Assembly (NCBI GenBank): GCA_937992175.1
Contig: CALKLF010000061.1
Coordinates: forward strand, 1 to 53,850
Source: an uncultured Fimbriimonadales bacterium
Lineage (GTDB): Bacteria; Armatimonadota; Fimbriimonadia; Fimbriimonadales; GBS-DC
Direction of reading: 5' to 3'
DNA: 53,850 nucleotides
Part shown: positions 42,907 through 52,012 of the stretch, piece after piece
How positions within the stretch are numbered: the stretch's first letter is position 1
How the letters are laid out: each line of letters begins with the position of its first letter
Made by a program: the position numbers and the translations under genes
The notes under the pieces: generated by a model
Database searches by the model: none
What the model was told of the DNA's origin: nothing
Seen by the model: the letters and a program-made list of their open reading frames with translations, nothing else

Positions 42907-44277
42907 ATGGCTGAATACCGATTGTTGCTCAAGCATGTGGATGTTCCCAACTATGACGATATCTCCGTTTATGAGCAGTACGGCGGCTATCAGGCGTTGC
43001 GCAAGGCGCTGCAGATGGAGCGTCAGGCGATTATCGAGGAAGTGAAAAAATCGGGGCTGCGCGGGCGCGGCGGCGCAGGGTTCCCCGCGTGGATTAAGTG
43101 GAACGGTCTCCCAAAAGACGACGACAAGCCCCACTATGTCGTCTGCAACTCCGATGAGGGCGAACCGGGTACCTTCAAGGACTTCGAGCTGATGTATAAA
43201 GCGCCGCATCAGCTGGTGGAGGGCATGATTATCGCCGGGTACGCGGTGCGCGCTCAGCGGGGCTACATCTATATTCGGGGCGAGTATGTGGAGTGCGCCC
43301 GCAAAGTGCGCAAAGCGATAGACCAAGCCTACGCTACGGGCTATCTGGGCAAAAACATCTTGGGCAGCGGCTTCGATTACGATCTATACATCCACATGGG
43401 CGCAGGCTCCTACGAGTGCGGCGAGGAGTCCGCGCTGATGTCGAGCCTGATGGGCGAGCGCGGGCAGCCCCGCTTGAAGTTTCCTCACGCGCCCCTGCCC
43501 ACGATCGCGGGCGTATGGAACTGCCCCACGCTGATTAATAACTGCGAGTCGCTCAGCTGCGTGCCGCATATTATCAATAATGGCGGCGAGTGGTACGCGC
43601 AACTGGGCGCAAGCACCAAAAACTCGCGCGGCACGAAAATCTTCTCCGTATCGGGGCATGTGAATAAGCCCGGCAACTACGAAATCGAGTTCGGCACGCC
43701 CCTGATGGAACTGATTGAGATGGCGGGCGGCGTGCGCGGGGGCAAACTGAAGGGCGTCGTCCCAGGCGGCTCGTCCATGCCCATCCTGCCCGCTGAAAAA
43801 TGCGAGGACGCAATCATCGGCTACGAGGAGCTGATGGAGAAAGGCAGCATGGTCGGCTCTGGCGGCTGCATGGTGCTGAACGAGCATACCTGCATTGTGC
43901 ATTTCGCGTGGCGCACGGCGGAGTTCTACGCCCACGAATCGTGCGGCAAATGCACGCCCTGCCGCGAAGGCACACGCTGGATGGTGCAGATTCTGGAGCG
44001 CATCCTGCAAGGCAAAGGGCGCATGGAGGACATCGACCTGCTGCTGGAGATTTGCGACCAGATTGACGGGCGCAGCTTCTGCGCACTCGGCGACGCGGCG
44101 GCGTGGCCCATCCGCGCCTTCATCAAGCACTTCCGCCACGAGTTCGAGTACTTCGTCAAGCTCGGGCGCAGCATGTACGCCGACAACCCCGAATCGCAGA
44201 AGATGTTCCCGCCCAAAGGCTACCAACGCTACAACCCGATGCGGTATGAGTATACCTTTGGCAGTGTGAGGAAGTAA
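42907..44277 (+). CDS. nuoF: NADH-quinone oxidoreductase subunit F
   Basis: NuoF binds NADH, FMN and an Fe-S cluster at the tip of complex I. The 456-residue sequence carries the FMN/NADH-binding glycine-rich loop [51 protein letters not shown] and the 4Fe-4S cysteines Cys346, Cys349 and Cys352 in [11 protein letters not shown], plus a later Cys in FCALGD. ATG 42907 is chosen over the in-frame TTG 42892 because GGAGG lies 6 nt upstream. nuoE and nuoG are not adjacent. Threonine aldolase follows 6 nt later, presumably on the same transcript. Confidence 0.96.
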   Translation: MAEYRLLLKHVDVPNYDDISVYEQYGGYQALRKALQMERQAIIEEVKKSGLRGRGGAGFPAWIKWNGLPKDDDKPHYVVCNSDEGEPGTFKDFELMYKAPHQLVEGMIIAGYAVRAQRGYIYIRGEYVECARKVRKAIDQAYATGYLGKNILGSGFDYDLYIHMGAGSYECGEESALMSSLMGERGQPRLKFPHAPLPTIAGVWNCPTLINNCESLSCVPHIINNGGEWYAQLGASTKNSRGTKIFSVSGHVNKPGNYEIEFGTPLMELIEMAGGVRGGKLKGVVPGGSSMPILPAEKCEDAIIGYEELMEKGSMVGSGGCMVLNEHTCIVHFAWRTAEFYAHESCGKCTPCREGTRWMVQILERILQGKGRMEDIDLLLEICDQIDGRSFCALGDAAAWPIRAFIKHFRHEFEYFVKLGRSMYADNPESQKMFPPKGYQRYNPMRYEYTFGSVRK

Positions 44278-44283
44278 AGGGCG

Positions 44284-45315
44284 ATGCACATCGACCTCCG
44301 TTCCGACACGGTGACCTTGCCGACGCCTGCGATGCGCCGCGCGATGGCGGAGGCGGAACTTGGCGACGATGTGTATGGCGAAGACCCGACCGTGAACCGT
44401 CTGCAGGAGCGCGTCGCCGAGCTGCTGGAGCATGAAGCCGCGCTGTTCACGCCGTCGGGCACGATGGCGAACGAAATCGCAATCAAGGTCTGGACGCAGC
44501 CAGGTGACGCGATTTTAGTCGACGCTGAGAGCCACATCCTGCATTACGAGCTGGCGGGACCCGCCGTGATTTCGGGCGTGCAGGTGGAGACCTACCTGAT
44601 TACCGACGGCGCGTTCACGCTCGGCGACATCGAAGCGCGGATTCGCATCGCCGACGACCACACGCCGGGCACGCGCCTGCTGTGCCTCGAGAACACCCAC
44701 AACCGCTGCGGGGGCACGATTTTGCCGCCAGAGCGTATGCCCGAACTGCGTGCCCTCGCCGACCGCTCTCGTCTCAAGTTGCATTTAGACGGCGCGCGAC
44801 TGTTCAACGCCGCCGTCGCGTTGGTAGTCTCGCCGCAGGTGTGGACGCGCTATGTCGACTCGGTGATGATTGCTTTTTCTAAGGGGCTGTGCTGTCCTGT
44901 GGGTTCCGTGCTTGCGGGGTCGCGCGAGTTTATCCGCGAGGCGCATCGTGTGCGCAAACTGCTGGGCGGCGGGATGCGGCAGGTGGGGGTGCTGGCGGCG
45001 GCGTGCCTTGTTGCGCTGGATACGATGATCGACCGCCTCGCCGAAGACCACGCCCGCGCGAAACGCCTCGCCGAAGCCATCGCCGAGATGTCGGGCTTCT
45101 CCGTGAACTTGCAGACCGTGCAGACGAACATAGTCTATGTGCGTACGGAGCGTCCCGCGATAGAGGTGGAACGCGCCCTCGCTGAGCAAGGCGTGCTGTG
45201 TATCGCGTTAGACCCCCATCGCCTGCGCCTCGTGACGCATAAGGATATCGACGACAGGGCGATTGACGACGCGATTGCGGCGTTTCGGCGCGTCAGCCGA
45301 GGCGGGCAGGGTTAA
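44284..45315 (+). CDS. ltaE: Low-specificity L-threonine aldolase
   Basis: This 343-residue fold-type I PLP enzyme cleaves L-threonine/L-allo-threonine to glycine and acetaldehyde. The N-terminus [39 protein letters not shown] is diagnostic. [10 protein letters not shown] includes the PLP-binding Asp, and Lys200 in [17 protein letters not shown] is the Schiff-base lysine. The C-terminal small domain is complete. Its stop codon lies in a palindrome GTTAAC shared with the convergent glycosyltransferase gene. Confidence 0.94.
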   Translation: MHIDLRSDTVTLPTPAMRRAMAEAELGDDVYGEDPTVNRLQERVAELLEHEAALFTPSGTMANEIAIKVWTQPGDAILVDAESHILHYELAGPAVISGVQVETYLITDGAFTLGDIEARIRIADDHTPGTRLLCLENTHNRCGGTILPPERMPELRALADRSRLKLHLDGARLFNAAVALVVSPQVWTRYVDSVMIAFSKGLCCPVGSVLAGSREFIREAHRVRKLLGGGMRQVGVLAAACLVALDTMIDRLAEDHARAKRLAEAIAEMSGFSVNLQTVQTNIVYVRTERPAIEVERALAEQGVLCIALDPHRLRLVTHKDIDDRAIDDAIAAFRRVSRGGQG

Positions 45316-46538
45316 CCTGCCCGCTGACTCTCTAAATAGCTCGCCATCGCAGGCTGCACCACGCCGAACGGCAACGCGAGGTCGCGTCCCACGCGGTCGA
45401 ACAGCCGTGCATACGCCTGCCCCACCTTGTGCCAGCTCAGCCCCGCCGCCTTGCGCTGCGCTACGAGCCGATGATAGCGCATTAGCACAGGGTCCGAGAG
45501 CAACTGCAACAGCGCGTCGGCGATGGAGTGCGGGTTGTTGAACTGCACGAGCATCCCGCCGCCGTCGCTCAGCACCTCGCGGGCGTACAAATACGGCGTG
45601 GAGAGCGTCACGCAGCCCGTCGCAATCGCATACGCCAGCGTGCCGCTGGTAATCTGATCGGGGTTCAGGTACGGCGTGATGTAGATGTCCGTCGCACGCA
45701 GATAGAGGCGGATGTCCTCCAGCGACAGGTAGCGGTTCACGAACACGACATGGTTCTGCAAGCCGAGCCGCTCCACTTCGCTCATCAGGAACTCACGGTA
45801 CGACTCGCCCTCATGCGCGCGCACTTTCGGATGCGTCTCGCCCAGCACCAGGTACACCACATTCGGGAACTGCTCCACGACGGCAGGCAGGGCGCGAATC
45901 ACATCCTCGATGCCCTTGCCGCGGCTCACCAGCCCGAAGGTACTCAGCACGATTCGCCCGCTCATGCCAACACGCGCCTTCGCCTCCTGGAGGCTGATGG
46001 GCAACGGCTCGGGCGCGCCGTGCGGGATCACATACACATGGTGTGTCGGTGCGTGATAGACTGTGTCCAGCAGCCGAACCGCGGTCCCCGCCATCACCAC
46101 CACCGCGTCGGAGGCGCGCACGACCGCCTGCAGAATCTCGCGCATCGACTCCGTGGGCTTCGGAACCACCGTGTGCAGGGTTGTGACTACAGGCGCGCGC
46201 AGGTGCTTCAGAAAGGTCAGCACCTTATCGCCCATCTCACCGCCGAAAATGCCGTACTCGTGCTGCAGGCTGACCGCGCGCACGGGGGAGCGGTTCAGCA
46301 GCTGCGCCGCTTCGATGTAGTCCGCTTCCTGCTCGCGCCGAATCTGATAAATGACGCGGGGATCGGGATGGTCGATCCGGGTTTCGTGGTCTGCCGAGAT
46401 CACCACGCCATCCCAGCCATGCCTTTCCACTGCCTGCAGAACATCCGCCGTGAAGGTTGCTAATCCGCACTCCGTGGGCGGATAAGTGCTTACAAACGCT
46501 ACCTGCGGTCGGTTCCGAGTTTCGTCTCGTCGTGTCAT
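45312..46538 (-). CDS. GT4-family glycosyltransferase
   Basis: This 408-residue GT-B glycosyltransferase opens with [27 protein letters not shown], has acceptor-side [11 protein letters not shown] and LHTVVPKP, and a nucleotide-sugar domain with [22 protein letters not shown] and the family E-x7-E-like region [33 protein letters not shown]. The best donor guess is a UDP- or GDP-sugar; the product is not predictable. Two adjacent ATGs (46541 and 46538) follow GGGAGGTGAA; I use the second for better spacing from GGAGG. The gene has a long leader from promoters near 46760 and possibly 46830. It converges on ltaE with a 4-nt overlap. Confidence 0.88.
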   Translation of the reverse strand: MTRRDETRNRPQVAFVSTYPPTECGLATFTADVLQAVERHGWDGVVISADHETRIDHPDPRVIYQIRREQEADYIEAAQLLNRSPVRAVSLQHEYGIFGGEMGDKVLTFLKHLRAPVVTTLHTVVPKPTESMREILQAVVRASDAVVVMAGTAVRLLDTVYHAPTHHVYVIPHGAPEPLPISLQEAKARVGMSGRIVLSTFGLVSRGKGIEDVIRALPAVVEQFPNVVYLVLGETHPKVRAHEGESYREFLMSEVERLGLQNHVVFVNRYLSLEDIRLYLRATDIYITPYLNPDQITSGTLAYAIATGCVTLSTPYLYAREVLSDGGGMLVQFNNPHSIADALLQLLSDPVLMRYHRLVAQRKAAGLSWHKVGQAYARLFDRVGRDLALPFGVVQPAMASYLESQRAG

Positions 46539-46639
46539 CATTTCACCTCCCAAGGTGGAACACACGCCTTCTTCCAGAAAGCGTCAGCGTTGGCAGCAGA
46601 CGCGCGAACACGCCCTGCCGAAAGTGGACGCAACTTTGC

Positions 46640-46711
46640 AAACCAGCAGGTACAAAAGAGTATCGTCCTCGACGTTGGGGCAACGCCCCAAAACTACGGT
46701 ACTGCTGGCTT
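46640..46711 (-). ncRNA. Three-way-junction structured element in the glycosyltransferase leader
   Basis: On the reverse strand, AAGCCAGCAG (46702-46711) pairs with CTGCTGGTTT (46640-46649), one G-U included, and TAC (46699-46701) pairs with GTA (46651-46653) across one bulged base. Inside, TTGGGGC/GCCCCAA (46675-46691, loop of 3) and CGTC/GACG (46664-46674, loop of 3) stack side by side. This lies 10-110 nt after the predicted transcription start and about 100 nt before the start codon. I recognise no known riboswitch class. Confidence 0.5.
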
Positions 46712-46757
46712 CCTTGCCTGCGGTGTGTAGGGGTTCCCTATCCTCTCCTCCGCTTTA

Positions 46758-46787
46758 ATCATACCCGATTAAGGTTCTCGGAGTCAA
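46758..46787 (-). promoter_or_regulatory. Promoter TTGACT-N18-TATGAT for the glycosyltransferase
   Basis: On the reverse strand the -35 TTGACT (46782-46787) and -10 TATGAT (46758-46763, preceded by GG) are 18 nt apart. The predicted start is near 46750, giving a leader of about 210 nt. Confidence 0.68.
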
Positions 46788-46946
46788 GTGCTTTATTTCC
46801 ACACCACAGCAGCGCGCGTTCAGGGGAAATTATCGGCAGGATGCAGGGAAATCTTTAGGCGCGGTGAACCAGCAGGCGCGCCTGGTTGCCTGCGGGATGC
46901 TAACAGTGGGAAGTGATCGTTTCCCCCGCAGAAGTCATCCTATAAG

Positions 46947-47025
46947 AGATTCCTCGCTTCGCTCGGAATGACAAGGGATGTTCGCCGAAAACCCACTGTC
47001 ATTCCGAGCGAAGCGAGGAATCTCA
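46947..47025. repeat. Family A repeat, perfect inverted pair
   Basis: Arms of 28 bp at 46947-46974 and 46998-47025 are perfect reverse complements with 23 nt between. It lies in the 570-bp gap (46566-47138) between the glycosyltransferase and the divergent subtilase, which also holds the leader element and promoters. No promoter for the subtilase was identified. Confidence 0.92.
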
Positions 47026-47138
47026 CCTGTTTCGCTGCGAGAGGAACGAGTATATCGGGAATCGCGCCGAATCCCCGTAATCTACCTGCTTCCGCCGCTT
47101 TCGACTGTGGGAAACCCTCGACAGGGGGGAATGCGACT

Positions 47139-48896
47139 ATGAAACGACCTTTGCGTGCATGGGGTTTGATACTGAGTCTTGGCTGCATGCTGGGCAGCGC
47201 GCCGGCGCAAGTGGAGGAGCAGAAACCGTGCGTGCCTCAGCGCGTTCTGATTAAATTCCGTTCGCCGCTGGCGTACCTGCATGCCAATCGCATCGCCGCC
47301 TCGTGGGGCGCACGAGTGGAAGGCGGCATCCCGCAGATTGGCGTGCTGTCGCTGCAGATTCCGCCTGGCGTGGATGAAAAGACCTACGCCGATGCACTGG
47401 CGCAGTACGGCGCGGTGGAGTTTGCAGAGCCAGACTATATCGTAGAGCCGTGTCAGGTAGTCACCCCCAACGACCCGCGTTATAATCTGGCAAACATGGA
47501 GGGCTGGCACCTGGCGCGGATCGGCTGTCCCGCCGCCTGGGCGCGCACGCGCGGGCATCCACGGGTGATTATTGCGCATCTGGATACGGGAATCGATTCT
47601 GGTCATCCCGACTTAGCAGGCAAGCTGGTTCCCGGATGGAACTTTTACGATAATAACGAAAATACACAGGATCATTTCGGACATGGTACAGCAACAGCAG
47701 GCGTGATCGCTGCAGCTACCTCAAATGGGTTCGGAATTGCTTCTGTAGCCTGGGATTGTCGTATCATGCCGCTAAGGATTAGCTCACCAGAGGGCAGCGC
47801 GGCGACAGGCGTCGCTGCACAAGCGTTGGTTTGGGCAGCGGACCGCGGCGCTCGGGTGGCTGTGTTGACTTACGGTATGACCCAATCCCAAACCGTGAGA
47901 GACGCAGCTCGTTACTTCATGATTCGCGCTCGTGGTGTAGTTGTTATTTCTGCAGGGAACGGCGGTACAGCGGATCCACGCCCCGACAACCCCTATGTGA
48001 TTACTGTGAGCGGTATTGATCCTGAAGATCGACGAGCTTCATGGACGACCTATGGCAACGCCGTCGATTTGTGCGCGCCCGGCGAGCAGATTCTAACCAC
48101 GTCACGGTCGGGGGGCTTCTCTCCGATGTTTGGAACCTCGTACTCTGCGCCCATCGTGGCTGGAGTCGCTGCCTTAGTCATTTCAGTGAATCCTTCGCTA
48201 AGCGGCGATCAGATTCAGCGCATCTTGTTCCGCTCCGCGAACGACTTGGGGGCCCCCGGATGGGATCCTGAGTATGGGTGGGGATGCGTCAACGCCGCAC
48301 GCGCCGTGGCGTTAGCGCGCTGGCTTCCGATGGATCGGCAACCGCCTTCGATTAATTTCGAGTCTCCTGCTTCAGGAGCGCCGGTGTCGGGCGTCGTGCA
48401 GGTGCGCGTCAACGCCTACGACCGCTCTGGCGTCTACCGTGTGCAGCTCTATTACGGTGAGAGCCTCGTAGGCACACGCCGTGTACCGCCTTATACCTTC
48501 ACCTGGGATTCCCGTTATGCGCCGAACGGGATGAACACGCTTACCGCTGTCGCCCAAGACGGCGCGGGGAATATCGGCAGGGCCGATTTACAGATCCGAG
48601 TCGATAATCCTGTAGACAACCACCCGCCCACAATTACAATCACCTCGCCAACCGAAGGAACCATCCTGGAAGGTACTGGGTTAGTGGTGCGCGTCGACGC
48701 TCAGGACGATGTCGGGGTCGTGCGCGTCGAGCTTTATGTGAACGGCAATCACTATCTGAGTTCCACGACGCCGCCGTTCACCCTACGCGGCAGCACGGCG
48801 AGCTGGCAACCCGGAGCGTATCAACTGCAGTGTCGGGCATACGATGCTGCAGGACGAGTGGGCTACTCACAAATTGTTACTGTCCACAAACCCTGA
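47139..48896 (+). CDS. Secreted subtilisin-like serine protease (S8) with Ig-like domains
   Basis: This 585-residue exported protease starts at ATG 47139 behind AGGGGGGA; the upstream open frame comes from repeat DNA and is not coding. Signal peptide is about 1-24, ending GSAPAQ. Next is an inhibitor I9-like propeptide (about 30-110, VPQRVLIKFRSPLAYLHANRIAASWG...AEPDYIVEP). The peptidase S8 domain follows with catalytic Asp149 in IIAHLDTGID, His182 in HFGHGTATAGV and Ser334 in FGTSYSAPIVAGV; the oxyanion Asn is in VVISAGNGG. Two Ig-like domains (about 400-490 and 495-585, PPSINFESPASGAPVSGVVQV; PPTITITSPTEGTILEGTGLVVRV) close it. It converges with the next gene over a hairpin at 48905. Confidence 0.94.
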   Translation: MKRPLRAWGLILSLGCMLGSAPAQVEEQKPCVPQRVLIKFRSPLAYLHANRIAASWGARVEGGIPQIGVLSLQIPPGVDEKTYADALAQYGAVEFAEPDYIVEPCQVVTPNDPRYNLANMEGWHLARIGCPAAWARTRGHPRVIIAHLDTGIDSGHPDLAGKLVPGWNFYDNNENTQDHFGHGTATAGVIAAATSNGFGIASVAWDCRIMPLRISSPEGSAATGVAAQALVWAADRGARVAVLTYGMTQSQTVRDAARYFMIRARGVVVISAGNGGTADPRPDNPYVITVSGIDPEDRRASWTTYGNAVDLCAPGEQILTTSRSGGFSPMFGTSYSAPIVAGVAALVISVNPSLSGDQIQRILFRSANDLGAPGWDPEYGWGCVNAARAVALARWLPMDRQPPSINFESPASGAPVSGVVQVRVNAYDRSGVYRVQLYYGESLVGTRRVPPYTFTWDSRYAPNGMNTLTAVAQDGAGNIGRADLQIRVDNPVDNHPPTITITSPTEGTILEGTGLVVRVDAQDDVGVVRVELYVNGNHYLSSTTPPFTLRGSTASWQPGAYQLQCRAYDAAGRVGYSQIVTVHKP

Positions 48897-48904
48897 GCAA
48901 AATT

Positions 48905-48930
48905 GGGGCGACCCCGTGCGAGGTCGCCCC
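48905..48930. terminator. Bidirectional terminator between converging genes
   Basis: GGGGCGACC (48905-48913) pairs with GGTCGCCCC (48922-48930). On the reverse strand the stem is followed by AATTTTG, a modest U-run, so it is the likely terminator of the repeat-protein gene at 48959 and may also end the subtilase transcript. Confidence 0.7.
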
Positions 48931-48958
48931 ATGAGCATACGCTCAGGTTAAGTGAGAA

Positions 48959-51730
48959 TCACTGGGTGCGGCGATTCCCGAAGTCGATCTGCTTGCCGCA
49001 GTCGCGCGGGAGCACATAGCGACGCTCGCGCGGGGTGGTGTTCGTCCAGCCCGGTTGCAGCACTTCGCGGACAATGTATGTGCCCGGCGATGTCAGTCCG
49101 AGGAAGCAGTATCGACCGTTCTCGTCGGTAACCGCCGTTTGCAGCACGTTACCTGTCGCTGCATCTACCAGTTCAATGGTCCAGCCTGCCAGTCCTTCCT
49201 CGCCCGGATCGCGCACGCCGTTGCCGTTGCGGTCATGGAACTTCGTACCGCAGGCATGCCCGAGCACGATGACTCGGAAGGTGCAGGTCGCGGTGTTGCC
49301 GCAGCGGTCGCGCGCCGTGCAGGTCACGACGGTCGTGCCGAGCGGGAACAGCGAGCCAGACGGCGGGTCGCACGAGAGGCTCGGGTTCGGGTCGCAATCG
49401 TCGTCCGCCTTCGCACGCCAGGTCACTGTTGCGAAGCACTCCTTCGGCGGCGCCTGTACCACGATGTCCTCAGGGCAGCGCACTACAGGCGGCGTGTTGT
49501 CCACCGTCCAGAAGTAGGTTACGGTACGGGTGGTCACATTGCCGCACTCGTCCGCCGCCGAGAAGGTGAAGACGCGGATGAACAGGCAGCCGAGCGGGAG
49601 ATCGCTCGAGAAGCAGAAGACCTGGACATTCTGCGTGCAGTTGTCGGTCGCCGTTACCACGCCCTGGAAGTCCGCGCAGGTCGGCACGCGAGTCGGGTTG
49701 CAGCCAAGGTCGCCGCCCAGGGGCAGGTTGTGCAGCACAGGAGGCTCCGTGTCCTCTTTCCAGAAGAAGGTCACGAAGTAGTCCTGCGTGCGATTGCCAC
49801 ACTCGTCTACCGCCCAGAAGCGGAAGGTCTGGCGATACTGGCAGTCCTCAATCTGCTCCAGTTGACCTGGCTCGCAGTAGAGTTGAGGCTCCTTATCGCA
49901 GTTGTCCTTCGCCTCGATCTGGTACCGCTGAATCAGGTACTCGCAGGTCGGTCGAGTGTTGCACGGGAGCTTGCCGCCGCGTGGCAGGTTGTTGATGACA
50001 GGCGGCTCATAGTCGATTTGCCACTCGACGGTTACATAGTAGTCACCCGAACGGTTGCCGCACTCGCTCTTGTCGACCGCCCAGAAGCGGAAGGTCTGGC
50101 GATAGCGACAGTTCTCCAGCGGCTCTACTTCGCCCGCTTCGCAGTAGAGTTGCGGCGCGTTGCCCTCCTCTACGCAGTTATCCTTCGCCTCGATGCCATA
50201 GGTGGCAATCAGCCAGTCGCAACTGGGCAAGTCCGCAGGGTTGCAGCCGAGGTCGATGGTCTCGGTGGGCACATTGTTGACAGTCGGCGGCTCATAGTCG
50301 ATCTTCCACACGACGGTCACGAAGTAGTCCTGCGAGCGGTTGCCACACTCGCTCTTGTCGACCGCCCAGAAGCGGAAGGTCTGGCGATAGCGGCACTTGG
50401 AGAGCTCTTCCACGGGGCTTGCCTCGCAGTAAAGCGTGGGCGCGTTGCCCTCCTCTACGCAGTTATCCTTCGCCTCGATGCCATAGGTGGCAATCAGCCA
50501 GTCGCAACTGGGCAAGTCCGCAGGGTTGCAGCCGAGGTCGATGGTCTCGGTGGGCACATTGTTGACAGTCGGCGGCTCGGTGTCCACCTTCCAGATGTAG
50601 GTCACGACATAATCGCGTGAGCGGTTGCCACACTTATCGACCGCCCACAGCGTGAAGGTCTTGCGGAAGCGGCACTTGGAGAGTTCCTCAATCTCGCCTG
50701 CCTCACAGTAGAGGGTGGGCGGCTGGTGTTCATTAGGATCAACCTTCACACAGTTGTCCTTCGCCTCGATATTGAACTTGTCGATGAGCCAGTTACAGTC
50801 TCCAGGCAGTTGGTCTGCTGGAGGATTGCAGCCGAGGTTGATCTCGCCCTCTGGTACATTGTTAAGTGTGGGCGGGATTTCATCTTCCTGCCAGTTGATG
50901 TAGCCGACTACGGTGTAGAAGCGGAACTCGCAGTCGATCACATCAAACTCAACCCGACGCTTTTTCCAGCAGTTTCCGCGTTCGTGGTCTGGCTCGTCCT
51001 CGCCGTTGCGACATGTGAGTATCTCAATAATCGGGCAGTTCTCACACTGGGAGTAGAGCCTGTTGTAGAGCTCTTCACAGCTTGGGATGCTCTCTGGATT
51101 GCATTCCAGCTCGAGCTTGTCAATGGTCGGACATCCTTTCGGGAAACAGGTCTTATCCTCACGAATGAATTGACAGGTTCGCGGGTCGAAGTGCGCGAAG
51201 CGAATTAGCGAAGGCGCGTTGCCTCCGTCGCTACGGCGCGCCAGCAAGCCACCCGAACTGCAGTCGCTATTCGTACAGTAACGAATGTAGTAGGTCTTCG
51301 AGGAAGTATTGTCAAATGTTACCTCGAACTCGTAAATTCCGTCACCTACCCGAGTGGCAGTCAGGCACTGCGGCTGGTAGCAATCTTCGGGGTCATTGAC
51401 ATCGCGGAACGGGTTGAAAAGATGGACATGAATCGTATCGCCGCTACACTCCGTAACACCCTCCAGCCGAACACGATAGGTATGATCCTGTCGCACATCC
51501 CAGTATTCCGTGCCGGAAGGCGGGGTGTCTTGGCGAACGCAAGCGGGGTTATTGTTATCAGGGTCGCCCGTGAGACCGATTACGCTGGTCACACGCGCAT
51601 TCCCGAGTGTGAACTGGGCATAGCTTACCGTCATGGACAGCAGCAAGCTCACGACGACGAACAACGCGGTCCACATCCCAGCGAGGCGACTACACCTCCA
51701 GCTGGTGACATGATGTTTACAGAACCTCAT
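48959..51730 (-). CDS. Secreted Cys-rich HYR-like tandem-repeat protein
   Basis: This 923-residue exported protein starts at ATG 51730 behind AGGAGGT; the upstream in-frame extension is not credible. The signal segment is about 15-36 (WTALFVVVSLLLSMTVSYA). Residues of about 37-260 form a unique Cys-rich region. Then come roughly six repeats of about 95 residues (PPTVNNVPTETIDLGCNP, CDWLIATYGIEAKDNC, CRYRQTFRFWAVDKSECGNRS, YFVTVVWKID), which resemble HYR/Ig-type repeats with four to six conserved Cys each. A true HYR-like repeat follows (PPVVRCPEDIVVQAPPKECFATVTW...CTARDRCGNTATCTF), and a C-terminal SdrD-B/Cna-B-like domain ends it (GTKFHDRNGNGVRDPGEEGLAGWTIELVD). Adhesin or surface-layer function is likely but not shown. 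Its promoter matches the sigma-70 consensus exactly. Confidence 0.88.
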   Translation of the reverse strand: MRFCKHHVTSWRCSRLAGMWTALFVVVSLLLSMTVSYAQFTLGNARVTSVIGLTGDPDNNNPACVRQDTPPSGTEYWDVRQDHTYRVRLEGVTECSGDTIHVHLFNPFRDVNDPEDCYQPQCLTATRVGDGIYEFEVTFDNTSSKTYYIRYCTNSDCSSGGLLARRSDGGNAPSLIRFAHFDPRTCQFIREDKTCFPKGCPTIDKLELECNPESIPSCEELYNRLYSQCENCPIIEILTCRNGEDEPDHERGNCWKKRRVEFDVIDCEFRFYTVVGYINWQEDEIPPTLNNVPEGEINLGCNPPADQLPGDCNWLIDKFNIEAKDNCVKVDPNEHQPPTLYCEAGEIEELSKCRFRKTFTLWAVDKCGNRSRDYVVTYIWKVDTEPPTVNNVPTETIDLGCNPADLPSCDWLIATYGIEAKDNCVEEGNAPTLYCEASPVEELSKCRYRQTFRFWAVDKSECGNRSQDYFVTVVWKIDYEPPTVNNVPTETIDLGCNPADLPSCDWLIATYGIEAKDNCVEEGNAPQLYCEAGEVEPLENCRYRQTFRFWAVDKSECGNRSGDYYVTVEWQIDYEPPVINNLPRGGKLPCNTRPTCEYLIQRYQIEAKDNCDKEPQLYCEPGQLEQIEDCQYRQTFRFWAVDECGNRTQDYFVTFFWKEDTEPPVLHNLPLGGDLGCNPTRVPTCADFQGVVTATDNCTQNVQVFCFSSDLPLGCLFIRVFTFSAADECGNVTTRTVTYFWTVDNTPPVVRCPEDIVVQAPPKECFATVTWRAKADDDCDPNPSLSCDPPSGSLFPLGTTVVTCTARDRCGNTATCTFRVIVLGHACGTKFHDRNGNGVRDPGEEGLAGWTIELVDAATGNVLQTAVTDENGRYCFLGLTSPGTYIVREVLQPGWTNTTPRERRYVLPRDCGKQIDFGNRRTQ
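50155..50578. repeat. Two identical 139-bp DNA repeats, period 285 bp
   Basis: 50155-50293 and 50440-50578 read identically by eye over 139 bp, offset by 285 bp (95 codons). The regions between them also match closely. They encode adjacent repeats of the Cys-rich protein and indicate a recent tandem duplication or gene conversion. Confidence 0.9.
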
Positions 51731-51924
51731 CGAGCAAGTACCTCCTGTGTTTGGATTTCGATGCATGTCAAGGCGATTGTGTCCTTGACATCGCGCTCCG
51801 CTTCGCTTTACAAGTCTACGGCTTTTTATAAGAGAGAGGCAGTGCAAGTTATACGGGTTCCCTGAGCCTCTCCTCTGCTCCGCCAGATTCCACACAGGTT
51901 CCTGTATGAGCTACTGGCAACCCT

Positions 51925-51953
51925 ATTATAACACATTTTTCCGCAAATGTCAA
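51925..51953 (-). promoter_or_regulatory. Perfect consensus promoter TTGACA-N17-TATAAT
   Basis: On the reverse strand -35 TTGACA (51948-51953) and -10 TATAAT (51925-51930) are 17 nt apart, an exact sigma-70 consensus. The predicted start is near 51918, giving a leader of about 188 nt for the Cys-rich repeat protein. The leader has a perfect 9-bp hairpin (ATGTCAAGG/CCTTGACAT, 51765-51791) about 35 nt before the start codon. Confidence 0.85.
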
Positions 51954-51963
51954 GGGGGGGCAA

Positions 51964-52003
51964 GGGGAATTCAGGGGAATTTGCCCCCAATTCGGGGAAT
52001 TTT
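51964..52003. promoter_or_regulatory. Helically phased AATT array upstream of the consensus promoter
   Basis: Four 10-bp units start at 51964, 51974, 51984 and 51994: GGGGAATTCA, GGGGAATTTG, CCCCCAATTC, GGGGAATTTT. AATT recurs every about 10 bp. The array ends about 10 bp upstream of the -35. It could be curved DNA, a set of activator boxes, or both. Confidence 0.7.
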
Positions 52004-52012
52004 TACAAAGGC

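Noticed and set aside
46731-46750. GGGAACCC block considered as part of a c-di-AMP (ydaO-type) riboswitch
   Set aside because: The other conserved ydaO segments are absent from both leaders, so I do not assign that class.
46968-47138. An N-terminal extension of the subtilase frame
   Set aside because: It is a translation of the family A repeat; the ATG at 47139 has a ribosome binding site and begins a signal peptide.
49055-50620. A 521-codon open frame on the + strand opposite the Cys-rich repeat protein
   Set aside because: It mirrors the high-GC repeats of the real gene, has no ribosome binding site and shows a repetitive Arg/Ala/Val composition typical of a shadow frame.
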